This document shows positions 1 through 8,696 of a stretch of DNA of 30,314 nucleotides, piece by piece. Made by a program: the position numbers and the translations under genes. The stretch's first letter is position 1, and every line of letters starts with the position of its first letter. The stretch is from a virus: the IMG/VR virus record IMGVR_UViG_3300009163_000124, positions 1-30,314 of that record, one strand, 5' to 3'. A model generated the notes under the pieces. That model worked only from the letters and a program-made list of their open reading frames with translations, had not been told where the DNA came from and ran no database searches.

Positions 1-2
1 AC

Positions 3-2252
3 AAAGCCACTGCCGACTACTGGCAACTAAGAGTGTTAGACCCAGCGGCTGCTGCCGCGCAGGCTGCTCTCACGGACAGAACAGTAATAGGACCCGGTCC
101 TATTACAGTAGGACCGTATACCACAACCAGTAGTGGAGGTGGTGGAGGTGGAGGTGGAGGTGGAGCTCTTATAAACCCAAATGGAGTTACAGGAGCTCAA
201 TACAACGGTGGAAGCACCACCACGGTGACTACCAGTGTTTCCACAGCACAGGCAAAAGCGTTAGCAGATGCAAGTGTGTCCATTGGCGCTAGATTACAAA
301 ACTTTTATAAAGCTAACCCCAGCAACGCAATCCGCAGAAGATCTGCGCTACCATTGGTTTCCACTGCTGTTGATCAAGCAAACGCAAATACTGCTGCCAA
401 CTTGAATGCTAGCAGTACTCAAGCTTCTACAGCATCACAAGCTGCATCGGCACCCGGAGTACCAGTGGTGACCACAACCACTAACACAGTGTCGGGACAA
501 ACAACCACAACTTCTGTTGCTGCTGCAACCAACAACCCTGTTAGTTATGTAACCGATGCATCTTTAACATTAGCGACAGAAATAGCAATTGGTGCTTTTA
601 CTGCACCACTTGTGACCAATTCTACACTATTCAGCACCACCGGGGGGTTTGTACCGCCAGATTATATTCCTGTAGTTCCAATAATAAAACCATCGCCCGA
701 GGTAGATCCCCAGGTTGAAATAACAAACCTGCCCAGCCCACCTAATCCAATGCTCACAACAGACCAACCTGTTGTGTATACTGCTGGTAATCCATCTCCT
801 ACCAAAGGTGAAAACTTTGTGGCAGTTGAATTACCAGATGGAACATACGAAGTAATCAACGTAGATACTAACGAAACAGTAGCAAAGGGACTGACACAAC
901 GTGAAGCAGATGCCGAAGCAGTGTCGTTGGCTGCTGCTGGTATAGCAGCCAACAAAGGTCCAGATACACCTAATTCAACTACCACACAATCAATCACACC
1001 AGGAACACCAGCTCCTGCTGCTCCAAGATATGTAGTACAAGAAACTCCAGAAGGTGCATGGATTGTGTATGACAATAAAACAGGGGAGCCATCGCAGGCT
1101 ACTACAGAAGCAGCAGCCAGAAGTGCTGCTGCTGTTGGCAACACAGCCGAAACAACTCCGTTGCCCATTACCTCAAATACCACACAATCAATCACAACAG
1201 GAACGCCGGCTTCTACTGGACCTCGATATGTTGCAGTTGAATTACCAGATGGTGGATGGGGAGTATGGGATAACACCACCGGAGAATTAACCACTTCAAC
1301 TCCGACCACACAAGAAGCAGCCACAAGTGCTGCTGCTGTTGGTAATGCTGCCAACGTACCACCGCCTGCTGCCAGTACTGGGTCAGATGCACAAACTGCG
1401 GCAACAGAACAAAATGTAATAACAATATTGGCGCAAAAGCAAGCAACCTTGCAAGCACAAACAGTATTTGCCAACAACGGAGACTGGCGAGTCAAGTTAA
1501 GTCTAGCAGACGGCGCCCAATATCTATACAATGATCCTGATGTTAAAAGTTCGCAATCAAGCATATTATGGCCATTGAAACAGTCACGCGGCGTTATATT
1601 TCCGTATACACCGCAAATTGACACATCATACAAAGCAGAATATGCCACTTATGATTTAACCCACAGCAATTACCGTGGATATTTCTACAAAGGTAGTTCA
1701 GTAGAACCTGTTACAATTTCAGCAATGTTCACAGCACAAGATACATTTGAAGCCAACTATTTGTTGGCAGTGATACATTTCTTCCGTAGTGTGACCAAAA
1801 TGTTCTATGGCCAAGATGCACAAAGAGGTGTTCCTCCTCCGTTGGTTTTCTTAACTGGCCTTGGCTCATATCAATTTAACGGCCACCCATGTGTGGTAAG
1901 TAATTTTCAGTATTCCTTGCCCAAGGATGTGGATTATATTCGTGCCAAAACTGCCAACGTCAACGGAACTAACTTGCTGAGCCGTAGAGATCGACAGACA
2001 CAGGCCAACAATCCAATTTCATCAGCAGTGACTAGATTACAAAATTTATTTTCCAGTCAAGGAATAACCAAAGGAGCAACTTACGGATATAAGCCAGCTT
2101 ATACTCTGGGATTGAACTCTCCAACATATGTACCAACCAAAATGGATATGACCATAACACTGTTACCAATACAAAGCCGAGCTGACGTTAGTCAAGTCTT
2201 CAGCCTTAAGGACTATGCAACTGGCAATTTACTACGCAGAGGATTCTGGTAA
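3..2252 (+). CDS. Baseplate/tail-tube junction protein, gp48/gp54-like (5' partial)
   Basis: The reading frame is open to the left edge: codons from base 3 read KATADYWQLR before the GTG at 33. That GTG is therefore probably internal and the true start lies outside the window. The N-terminal two thirds (to about base 1470) is low-complexity Ala/Thr/Ser/Pro sequence with a ten-glycine tract and three related repeats. The C-terminal 260 residues (about 1473-2252) look globular. A segment near 1717-1815 (FTAQDTFEANYLLAVIHFF, then MFYG) and a later FNGHPCVVSNFQYSLP followed by KMDMTITLLPI resemble the layout of T4 gp48: a helix with an NYFSYG-like end, then FGPCQI, then a TFTLEITM-like strand. 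T4 gp48 and gp54 join the tail tube to the baseplate. The stop TAA overlaps the next ATG by one base, which suggests translational coupling. The family assignment is by recalled pattern; gp48 versus gp54 is unresolved. The coding call is very secure. Confidence 0.6.
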   Translation, partial: KATADYWQLRVLDPAAAAAQAALTDRTVIGPGPITVGPYTTTSSGGGGGGGGGGALINPNGVTGAQYNGGSTTTVTTSVSTAQAKALADASVSIGARLQNFYKANPSNAIRRRSALPLVSTAVDQANANTAANLNASSTQASTASQAASAPGVPVVTTTTNTVSGQTTTTSVAAATNNPVSYVTDASLTLATEIAIGAFTAPLVTNSTLFSTTGGFVPPDYIPVVPIIKPSPEVDPQVEITNLPSPPNPMLTTDQPVVYTAGNPSPTKGENFVAVELPDGTYEVINVDTNETVAKGLTQREADAEAVSLAAAGIAANKGPDTPNSTTTQSITPGTPAPAAPRYVVQETPEGAWIVYDNKTGEPSQATTEAAARSAAAVGNTAETTPLPITSNTTQSITTGTPASTGPRYVAVELPDGGWGVWDNTTGELTTSTPTTQEAATSAAAVGNAANVPPPAASTGSDAQTAATEQNVITILAQKQATLQAQTVFANNGDWRVKLSLADGAQYLYNDPDVKSSQSSILWPLKQSRGVIFPYTPQIDTSYKAEYATYDLTHSNYRGYFYKGSSVEPVTISAMFTAQDTFEANYLLAVIHFFRSVTKMFYGQDAQRGVPPPLVFLTGLGSYQFNGHPCVVSNFQYSLPKDVDYIRAKTANVNGTNLLSRRDRQTQANNPISSAVTRLQNLFSSQGITKGATYGYKPAYTLGLNSPTYVPTKMDMTITLLPIQSRADVSQVFSLKDYATGNLLRRGFW
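135..164 (+). repeat. Ten-glycine tract (alternating GGA/GGT codons)
   Basis: Ten consecutive Gly codons, mostly alternating GGA and GGT, encode a flexible linker near the left end of the partial gp48/54-like protein. The underlying GGAGGT hexamer repeat could change length by slippage. Changes in whole codons would alter only linker length, not the frame. Confidence 0.85.
813..1358 (+). repeat. Three in-frame protein repeats of about 66-71 residues
   Basis: Three copies begin at about bases 813, 1026 and 1224, a spacing of 213 and 198 bases. Each opens with an aromatic and valines (FVAVELPDG, YVVQETPEG, YVAVELPDG). Each then has a V-x-D/N-x-x-T-x-E strand, a Thr-rich turn and an Ala-rich helix (EAVSLAAAGIAA, ARSAAAVGNTA, ATSAAAVGNAA). 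Between copies lies a linker with a recurring TTQSIT motif. Copies 1 and 3 share VELPDG, and copies 2 and 3 share the AAAVGN helix. The predicted beta-beta-alpha shape is reminiscent of small DUF2188-like domains, but that is inference. Their role in a tail protein is unknown. Confidence 0.8.
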
Positions 2253-2551
2253 TGGCCATTTACTCTTCACTAAGCCCGTACTATACCACTGGGTATAATC
2301 AGTTTTATCTTGATGTTATGACTGATCGACCATTCCCGAGGGAAAACGATGATCAGATCATGGTAATCAATCAAACTTATCAGTATCGACCAGACCTGTT
2401 GGCGTTTGACTTGTATAATTCTGCAGAACTATGGTGGGTGTTTTATCAACGCAATCCCAACACGCTGACAGCACCACCACTGGATTTTGTAATAGGTGCA
2501 AAAATTTATCTTCCAAAAATTTCTACACTGCGGTCAACGCTGGGATTTTAA
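2252..2551 (+). CDS. 53: Baseplate wedge protein, gp53-like
   Basis: This 99-residue protein matches the pattern of short gp53-like/LysM-like phage baseplate proteins. It has an aromatic-rich N-terminus (YSSLSPYYTTGYN), a central YQYRPDLLAFDLY, and then ELWWVFYQRNPN followed by DFVIGAKIYLPK. The arrangement 'W-W-x-x-x-x-x-N-P-N ... G-x-x-I-x-x-P' is what one expects for a LysM-type fold used in wedge assembly. T4 gp53 is about twice as long, so this is a compact version. The ATG overlaps the upstream stop (TAATG), and AGAGG at 2238-2242 gives a plausible ribosome-binding site. In T4, gp53 joins the wedge late and contacts gp48/54 and gp5 functionally, which fits the neighbours here. Confidence 0.7.
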   Translation: MAIYSSLSPYYTTGYNQFYLDVMTDRPFPRENDDQIMVINQTYQYRPDLLAFDLYNSAELWWVFYQRNPNTLTAPPLDFVIGAKIYLPKISTLRSTLGF

Positions 2552-2554
2552 TCT

Positions 2555-5422
2555 ATGGCCACACTTGCTGAGAGCGAAGTACATCGCATCAAACTAGACA
2601 TTCAAGTTGTTACCGACGACATTCGTGCGTTTCAGGAAAGACTCCAGGATCCTAACCTCAGTCCTCTCCAGCGGGGTACAGCACAACGAAATCTAGAACG
2701 TGCTCAGGCAAAGTTAACACAATTGCAGGCCGATTTGGCAGCTGCTGAAGCCCGGCTTGCCGCCAAATCGGCACCAGTAGATACTGCTACTGCCAGTGCA
2801 GGAGAATTGGTAGGGAATTCTCAGGCTGCAAAATCTAATCCTTCTGCAAATGGTGTTGGTGATGATAATCCCGAGAATTCTGCTCCAAAGCCGGGCCCAG
2901 AAGTCATTACTCCTACTGGACGAATTACTCCGGCACAGGTCAATACCAGCGGAACCAATGCTACACCTACTGCTAGTCAAGAAACCGGCGACGAAGATAT
3001 AAATGTTGACGGTCCTGGAAAAACTATAGCACAAACACAGGCCACTTCTGAAGGCGCACCATCAACCGGTCCTCTTCAAAATCCACCAGTGACCATTGCC
3101 AACGTTCCTGCAAACAATCAAAACGAAAACAATCAAAACGAAAATACTTCTGGTCAATATGGTCAAGGTTCTCAAGCGAATCCAGTGGCAGCTACTACTC
3201 CTGGTGTGGGCGCCGGCAACGACAATACATCGTACAAGAATCCAACTAGAACAGAAATTGATAATAATTTTAGCAACACCGGAATTATAGCACCAAAACC
3301 AAACATATTAGATTCTTTGGCCAGTTATACCTATAATGCTGCGGTATACATGATGGATTCTGCCAGTTATACAGAAATGATCAAGTCTGGAAAAAGAAAT
3401 TTGTCCAACATGGCCTTGCTATTTCAATCTGGTGGTGCTCCGGCAGCTGGCCGTAACCCTTATTTTAGTTTAGATTACTATATTGACAATATTGAAATAA
3501 CTGGCCTGGCCAGCGGAAAAGGTACAGGATCGGCACACAATTCACTTAGTCTTAACTTTACTGTGATTGAACCAAATGGTATTACATTGATTGATAATCT
3601 CAACAAGGCTGTTACACAATATATTTTTAAAAACGACCTTACTAAAAAGAAAACTTTATGGGGAGCACAAAACTATCTCATGGTAATTACATTCACTGGA
3701 TATGATTCTCAAGGCAATATTGTGGGAAACATTACAGACCCTGCAACTGGGAAAAATACATTTACAGAAAAACTTATTGGATTTACTATTAGTGGAGTTA
3801 ATTTTAAAGTTTCTGGAAAAACAGTTGAATATTCTATCTCAGCGACCACACCTGGTGTACAAATGAACGCTGGAACCGGGCGCGGCATTATTCCTTATAA
3901 CGTGCAACTATCTGCGGCATCGTTAAAAGAAGCACTAGGGGGTCAAGCAACAGTTGTGCCATCTACATCATCTGCAGCTGGCTCAACAAATAGTTCTACT
4001 TCAGAATCTACTGTAGCTAACAATGCAGCACCAGCAGGCACACCAGCTCCACCAACAGCAGCAGCAGCACCAACTAATTCCAAAGTAGTCACTAAAGGAT
4101 TAATGGAAGCATTAAATCAATATCAAAGAGATGAAGTTAAAGCAGGACGTCAATCATTAGCTGACATTTATGAAATAGAATTTGCAAGCCCGGCACTGGC
4201 ATCAGCAAAAGTTAATTTCAGTGGAGGCATTGACAAACAAACAGTTCCTATGAACATGTCAACCAAGCCATCTGACAAATTAGACGCTTCTCGACAAAGT
4301 GTTGCAACAAACTATAATACTCTTTCGGCAGTTGCTGGTACTTCTATTTTGCAATTTTTAGAAAAGCTTGCAAGAAACAGCACCTACATACAAGATCAAC
4401 AAACCGTTGTTATAGATCCAGACACACAAAAACAAAAACCCAATGGTGCTCCTGCTGAAAATATTTCATGGTTTAGATTTGGATTAGAAGCAACTCAAAT
4501 TAACTGGGATGAAAAACGCAAAGATTATGCTTATCGAATGAAATATGTTGTAACTCCATTTTATGTAGCAAACTTAGACAGCGGTTACTTTAGCCCTGGC
4601 AAATTTAGAGGAGTGCATAAAAGATATTCATATTGGTTTACCGGGGAAAACACATCAGTTATTTCTTATGAACAAACCTACAACACACAATATTTTAGAA
4701 TTATGACTGGAAGCCCATCGGTAGATGACAGAAGTTCAAATCTTGAAGAAGCAGTCAAACGAATAAATCGATCTCGTAGTAATGCCAGTGCCCAAGGCGG
4801 TCAACTTCGCGTCAACGAACCGGCTGCCAATGCAGCTGATTATTTGTATAACCCGAGCGACCTGGCAGAGTCGGTTATGACCATTGTGGGAGATCCAGCA
4901 TGGTTATTTCAAGGAGAAGCGGCATCTTTGGGCACATCTAGCAAAACTTGGACACCAAAACCGTTTTTGGACGACGGCACTATTAACTCAGAAAGCGGAC
5001 AAGTTTATTACGAAATTAATTTTAGAAAACCACAGGATTATGATCTAAACACTGGACTAATGGACCCTTACAAACTCACTACAGATGCTGCACAACCTCC
5101 ACAAATTCTGCAAAGTTATGTGTATCTAGCTAGAAACGTAGTTAGTCATTTCAAGCAAGGGAAGTTTACACAAGAGTTATCAGGCACACTATATACATTT
5201 AAGACCGCCGACCCTGGCACAAGTGTAACTGATCTAGGAAGAGATCCTAACCAATCAGCAGCTGAAACAGCAAGATTGGCAAGATTGGGTAACCCTAGCA
5301 GTGCGTCTGCTGCAAACAGCAGCGCAGTACCATCTACAGAGTCTGGAGCAACAAACACATCTGCTACTCCAGAAATACCTGTAGTTATTGTGCAGCCGCC
5401 GGTTGATAGAAATCCAGGATAA
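2555..5422 (+). CDS. Putative baseplate hub protein (gp27-like role), 955 aa
   Basis: Residues 1-70 are a charged Leu/Gln/Ala heptad-like stretch (ERLQDPN, LTQLQADLAAAEARLAAK) predicted to form a coiled coil. Residues 70-240 are Pro/Asn/Thr-rich and probably disordered. Residues about 247-470 form one globular domain (SLASYTYNAAVYMM; YYIDNIEITGLASG). After an Ala/Pro/Thr linker, residues about 515-790 form a second (ILQFLEKLARNSTYIQ; WFRFGLEATQINW). The last 65 residues are again low complexity. The place directly before the spike gene and the two beta-rich domains suggest a gp27-type hub that would cap the tube and hold the spike. T4 gp27 is only 391 residues, so this would be a much enlarged version. 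There is no diagnostic motif, so the function rests mainly on position. The gene starts three bases after the gp53 stop, with only a weak ribosome-binding site. Confidence 0.45.
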   Translation: MATLAESEVHRIKLDIQVVTDDIRAFQERLQDPNLSPLQRGTAQRNLERAQAKLTQLQADLAAAEARLAAKSAPVDTATASAGELVGNSQAAKSNPSANGVGDDNPENSAPKPGPEVITPTGRITPAQVNTSGTNATPTASQETGDEDINVDGPGKTIAQTQATSEGAPSTGPLQNPPVTIANVPANNQNENNQNENTSGQYGQGSQANPVAATTPGVGAGNDNTSYKNPTRTEIDNNFSNTGIIAPKPNILDSLASYTYNAAVYMMDSASYTEMIKSGKRNLSNMALLFQSGGAPAAGRNPYFSLDYYIDNIEITGLASGKGTGSAHNSLSLNFTVIEPNGITLIDNLNKAVTQYIFKNDLTKKKTLWGAQNYLMVITFTGYDSQGNIVGNITDPATGKNTFTEKLIGFTISGVNFKVSGKTVEYSISATTPGVQMNAGTGRGIIPYNVQLSAASLKEALGGQATVVPSTSSAAGSTNSSTSESTVANNAAPAGTPAPPTAAAAPTNSKVVTKGLMEALNQYQRDEVKAGRQSLADIYEIEFASPALASAKVNFSGGIDKQTVPMNMSTKPSDKLDASRQSVATNYNTLSAVAGTSILQFLEKLARNSTYIQDQQTVVIDPDTQKQKPNGAPAENISWFRFGLEATQINWDEKRKDYAYRMKYVVTPFYVANLDSGYFSPGKFRGVHKRYSYWFTGENTSVISYEQTYNTQYFRIMTGSPSVDDRSSNLEEAVKRINRSRSNASAQGGQLRVNEPAANAADYLYNPSDLAESVMTIVGDPAWLFQGEAASLGTSSKTWTPKPFLDDGTINSESGQVYYEINFRKPQDYDLNTGLMDPYKLTTDAAQPPQILQSYVYLARNVVSHFKQGKFTQELSGTLYTFKTADPGTSVTDLGRDPNQSAAETARLARLGNPSSASAANSSAVPSTESGATNTSATPEIPVVIVQPPVDRNPG
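3113..3142 (+). repeat. Tandem 15-base repeat (two copies)
   Basis: Two perfect copies of a 15-base unit (aacaatcaaaacgaa) encode NNQNENNQNE in the disordered N-terminal region of the putative hub protein. The unit length is a multiple of three, so expansion or loss would keep the frame. It is a recent local duplication in a region under weak constraint. Confidence 0.85.
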
Positions 5423-5428
5423 GAAAAC

Positions 5429-6949
5429 ATGGCAGATAATATACCCAACACTAGTGGAAGACCAAAAGACTACAAATTTGACCGGGGCGGCGCGCCTGCG
5501 GAAATGGGACCATACATTGGTATTGTTGTAAACAATGTTGACCCGACGTTTGGCGGAAAAATGCAAGTGGCAATTGAAGAATTTGGAGCTATTGATAAAG
5601 ATGGTTTACCAGTATTGACTGACACCACGTTGTGGCGTACAGTGAGATATTGTCCTCCATTTTACGGTATTACACAAAAAACCAGCACCAACACAGGTGC
5701 AGGAACATATCCAGGTAATCAACAGACTTATGGCATGTGGTTTACTCCTCCAGATATAGGAGTCAAACTAATATGTTTTTTCATCTCAGGAGACCCAGAA
5801 CAAGGTTATTATGTCGGGTGTATTCCGGAACCTGGCATTAATCACATGATTCCTGCAATAGGCAGTGTCAGTAATTACACCACAGATAACATAACTCAGG
5901 AAAATTATTTTAGCCAAGCACCGTTGCTGCCTGTGACTGAAATTAACACAACCAATCCCGGGGTTGTAAACAATCCCAGATTTTCAGATCAACCACGCCC
6001 GGTACATTCTTTTCAAGCGTCAATATTTTTCCAACAAGGAGTAGATAGAGATCCCGAGCGCGGGCCTATTGGTTCCAGCAGCCAACGTGAAACTCCTAGC
6101 ACAGTATATGGATTTAGCACACCAGGACAGCCTATCTATGAAGGAGGCATGAAACCCAATGATATTCGTAAAAAATTACAATCAGGCGAATTAAAACCAC
6201 AAGATGTCAAAGTCATTGGACGATTAGGTGGTCATACTTTAGTAATGGATGACGGAGATCTCGAAGGTAACAACAGTTTGTTAAGATTAAGAACCTCCAA
6301 AGGTCATCAAATCATGATGAATGATTCAGGAAACTTCTTCCACATCATGCATGCCAATGGTCAAACTTGGTTGGAATTTGGAAGCGAAGGAACTGTGGAT
6401 GTGTTTAGTACCAACAGTATTAACATGCGAACACAAGGAGATATAAACTTCCATGCTGACAAAGACATCAACATGTATGCCGGAGGTAACTGGAACGTTA
6501 AAGCCAATGCCCAAGTAAATCTTGGTTCAGTAAAGAGTTTAAATATTGCATCTGAAGGTTCAATGACCTTGTTCTCTAGCAGCATACTTGGACTCAAAGC
6601 AGACCGTGCAATAACAATGAAGAGCTTAGGCGGCAGCTGGGACGCTGGACTAGCACTGGCACTTAAAGGATTTCAGATTCACTTGAATAGTTTACCCGTC
6701 GGTGTTCCGGTATCAACACCAAAGTTATATCCTAAAACACTAATGGATGATGTAACATTTAATAACAGCACAGGTTGGAAAGTCAAACCCAGCGGCCTAG
6801 AAAGTATTGTATCCCGAGCCCCCACACACGAACCTTACAGCTATCACAACGAAGGGGTGAATGTATCTGTATCTCTAGAGCCAGATACTCCAACACCGCC
6901 GCCAGGCGCAGAACCTGTACCAGATGGTTGGTCAATCAAGGTGAAATAA
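5429..6949 (+). CDS. 5: Baseplate central spike, gp5-like, lacking a lysozyme domain
   Basis: This 506-residue protein has an N-terminal OB-fold-like region at residues about 28-140 (YIGIVVNNVDPTFGGKMQV; LWRTVRYCPPFYG; GVKLICFF). A middle linker holds a YGFSTPGQPIYEGG segment. Residues about 267-405 carry a run of short alternating strands (FHIMHANGQTWLEF, INMRTQGDINFHADKDINMY, NVKANAQVNLGS) typical of the triple-stranded beta-helix of T4 gp5C and VgrG. The C-terminus is Pro-rich (TPTPPPGAEPVPDG). In T4 a lysozyme domain sits between the OB fold and the helix. Here there is neither room for one nor any lysozyme motif, as in many aquatic T4-like phages. The role is the membrane-piercing needle at the baseplate centre. 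It starts six bases after the upstream stop and abuts the next gene. Confidence 0.75.
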   Translation: MADNIPNTSGRPKDYKFDRGGAPAEMGPYIGIVVNNVDPTFGGKMQVAIEEFGAIDKDGLPVLTDTTLWRTVRYCPPFYGITQKTSTNTGAGTYPGNQQTYGMWFTPPDIGVKLICFFISGDPEQGYYVGCIPEPGINHMIPAIGSVSNYTTDNITQENYFSQAPLLPVTEINTTNPGVVNNPRFSDQPRPVHSFQASIFFQQGVDRDPERGPIGSSSQRETPSTVYGFSTPGQPIYEGGMKPNDIRKKLQSGELKPQDVKVIGRLGGHTLVMDDGDLEGNNSLLRLRTSKGHQIMMNDSGNFFHIMHANGQTWLEFGSEGTVDVFSTNSINMRTQGDINFHADKDINMYAGGNWNVKANAQVNLGSVKSLNIASEGSMTLFSSSILGLKADRAITMKSLGGSWDAGLALALKGFQIHLNSLPVGVPVSTPKLYPKTLMDDVTFNNSTGWKVKPSGLESIVSRAPTHEPYSYHNEGVNVSVSLEPDTPTPPPGAEPVPDGWSIKVK

Positions 6950-8281
6950 ATGGCAGTATTCAATATTACTATTGGCGGTAAAAATTATGAACTTCAAGGT
7001 CCACAGGGAGCGACCCTTGCTCAAGCCACGGCAATTTTAACCAAGCAAATAGACACCGGAAGTTTGGTTGGACTCAAACCAAATGACATATTAAATGCAG
7101 TTACACAGGCTGCTAAAGGTCTGCAAAGTGCTGTGGCACAACTGGGATCACAAGCTGAAGAAAAGATCAGAGCTCTTAGTACACAACTTCCAAATCTTAA
7201 TAATATATTGCCTAAAAACCCCATTGATGTTGCTGCGTATGCTAAACAAAAAGTTGGCCAATTTAGCATAGGATCATTGGTACCAAGTCAAGTGCAAGGA
7301 TTGATGGCACAAACTTCTAATTTTGTAAATCAACCTGCAACAGCTATTTCCAATGTGCTAGGGGTTGGAAAATATGGTATGCAGGCCACCCAATTAGAAA
7401 GACTTGGATTGTTGAAACCCGGAACATCCGATCTAGTTGCCAAAGGAATAGGATCGTTGGATTCAGTTTTAGGAAGTCCTGCAAGTTGGACTGGGAAATT
7501 TGGAGCCACTGATCTTAATTCAGTATTGAGCAATTCCGGCCTACAGGATGTGTTACAAAATGATTTGATGAAATCTGGATATGAACAACTCAATAACTTG
7601 GGTGCAATTACACAAAATCTTCAGGCAGATGTACTAGGACCATTGGTAACCAATGCTTCTAAGTTTGGTGCAGAAATTACATCAAATTGGGCCGCCGGAT
7701 TAACCGCTAATTTTCCAGCGGGATTGACCAGTCAACTTGATGTTCTAGGTAAGTCTGCAATTTTTGCAGAAGGGTTCGCTGCTATTGGTCCTATATTGAG
7801 TATTTTCGGTGGCGGCGGCAGTCCATTGGTTTCTGCAATCAAACAAGTGAAAGGGTATGTGAATACAGTGAATAGAGCCACTACCAACTTTGGTGTCAAG
7901 GCCATTGTTAATAACCTTAAAATACCAATTCCAAGTTTTGATAGACCCAAACCAGCAGCTTCGACAGTGCTAGTACCATTAATTTCGCAAATAAGAGCCT
8001 TTGAAAAATCTCGTTCCGCTCTAGCATCAACAAACAGTGCGGTTTATGCAACTTTAGTAACAGGTGAAAATTATGTTTCTGTTGTGGCACAAATTGACAC
8101 AGCAATAGCAGCGGTAAAAGCATTATCTGCTAGTGCATTGGCTTTGCAAACAAAATTAGGTTCTACTCCTGGTGCAGAACTATTGATAACGTTGATCAAA
8201 ACCATAATAGGCAATTTAGCAGCAGATGAATATGCATTGATCGCATACAAGGCCGGGATAATAGATTCATTTGGTGGATAA
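6950..8281 (+). CDS. Unknown Ala-rich structural protein, 443 aa
   Basis: I cannot name the family. The N-terminus (FNITIGGKNYELQGPQGATL, then AQATAILTKQ) looks like a short beta-hairpin plus helix module that I associate loosely with other phage virion proteins. The rest is Ala/Gly/Leu/Ser-rich with several amphipathic or hydrophobic helices (FAAIGPILSIFGGGG; VKALSASALALQTKL; AELLITLIKTIIGNLAADEY). No cysteine, catalytic motif or signal peptide stands out. The ATG abuts the gp5 stop (TAAATG) and has a good AAGGTG ribosome-binding site at 6938-6943. Co-translation with the spike and its place before gp25 suggest a baseplate or spike-associated part, possibly one that interacts with the membrane. 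That is inference. Confidence 0.5.
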   Translation: MAVFNITIGGKNYELQGPQGATLAQATAILTKQIDTGSLVGLKPNDILNAVTQAAKGLQSAVAQLGSQAEEKIRALSTQLPNLNNILPKNPIDVAAYAKQKVGQFSIGSLVPSQVQGLMAQTSNFVNQPATAISNVLGVGKYGMQATQLERLGLLKPGTSDLVAKGIGSLDSVLGSPASWTGKFGATDLNSVLSNSGLQDVLQNDLMKSGYEQLNNLGAITQNLQADVLGPLVTNASKFGAEITSNWAAGLTANFPAGLTSQLDVLGKSAIFAEGFAAIGPILSIFGGGGSPLVSAIKQVKGYVNTVNRATTNFGVKAIVNNLKIPIPSFDRPKPAASTVLVPLISQIRAFEKSRSALASTNSAVYATLVTGENYVSVVAQIDTAIAAVKALSASALALQTKLGSTPGAELLITLIKTIIGNLAADEYALIAYKAGIIDSFGG

Positions 8282-8284
8282 ATA
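8277..8284 (+). promoter_or_regulatory. Candidate T4-type late promoter (GATAAATA)
   Basis: GATAAATA differs from the T4 late consensus TATAAATA only at the first base. It spans the stop of the 443-residue gene and ends exactly five bases before the gp25 ATG at 8290. Transcription from such a motif would begin about at the ATG. The only ribosome-binding-like GGTGG overlaps the motif and is too far from the start. Confidence 0.5.
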
Positions 8285-8289
8285 TTAGT

Positions 8290-8664
8290 ATGACAACGTT
8301 CCTTGGATTTAACACGCAAGATCAATTTAAAAAGTTTACGCTAGTGGACTACAATTTAATCAGACGAGATCTGCTAAACGCATTTAATATACGTCAAGGG
8401 CAGTTGCCCGGGCGCCCAGGATATGGAACAATAATTTGGGATTTCATGTTTGAGAGTCAAGATCAAACAACACAACAATCAATAATCAACGAAGTAAAAC
8501 GTGTGGCCAGCGGTGATCCTAGATTGTTTGTGTCGGATATACAATGCTATCCTCAAGAAAATGGATTTTTGTTATCACTAGAAGTGCAAGTTGTTCCATC
8601 AACTGATGTGCAACGATTAGGGGTGTTCTTTGATCAAGCACAACGCACAGCCAACTATGTATAA
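8290..8664 (+). CDS. 25: Baseplate wedge protein gp25 (GPW/gp25 family)
   Basis: This 124-residue protein has the usual length and pattern of the gp25/GpW family, which shares a fold with lysozymes but is structural. Visible features are the N-terminal YNLIRRDLLNAFNIRQGQ, the highly typical LPGRPGYGTIIWDFMFE turn-strand, a helix with QSIINEVKRVA, and the C-terminal strand FLLSLEVQVVP. In T4 and related contractile systems gp25 forms the wedge core with gp6 and gp53 and begins sheath polymerisation. It lies nine bases after the previous stop and directly before gp6, the conserved partner. No good Shine-Dalgarno is seen; see the promoter motif at 8277. Confidence 0.88.
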   Translation: MTTFLGFNTQDQFKKFTLVDYNLIRRDLLNAFNIRQGQLPGRPGYGTIIWDFMFESQDQTTQQSIINEVKRVASGDPRLFVSDIQCYPQENGFLLSLEVQVVPSTDVQRLGVFFDQAQRTANYV

Positions 8665-8683
8665 CTAAGCCGTTTATTTTTGC

Positions 8684-8691
8684 CATAAATA
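8684..8691 (+). promoter_or_regulatory. Candidate T4-type late promoter (CATAAATA)
   Basis: CATAAATA lies in the 32-base gap between gp25 and gp6 and ends five bases before the gp6 ATG. This is the same spacing as the GATAAATA before gp25. The gap has no purine-rich ribosome-binding site. The match to T4 TATAAATA is seven of eight bases. Confidence 0.55.
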
Positions 8692-8696
8692 AAATT

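Noticed and set aside
33-35. GTG at 33 as the start of the first gene
   Set aside because: The frame is open to the left edge with plausible coding sequence (DYWQLRVLDPA), and there is no ribosome-binding site before the GTG.
662-1648. Antisense 328-codon ORF opposite the gp48/54-like gene
   Set aside because: It mirrors the Ala/Thr/Val-rich codons of the real gene, has no ribosome-binding site or recognisable domain, and lies wholly within a better-supported frame.
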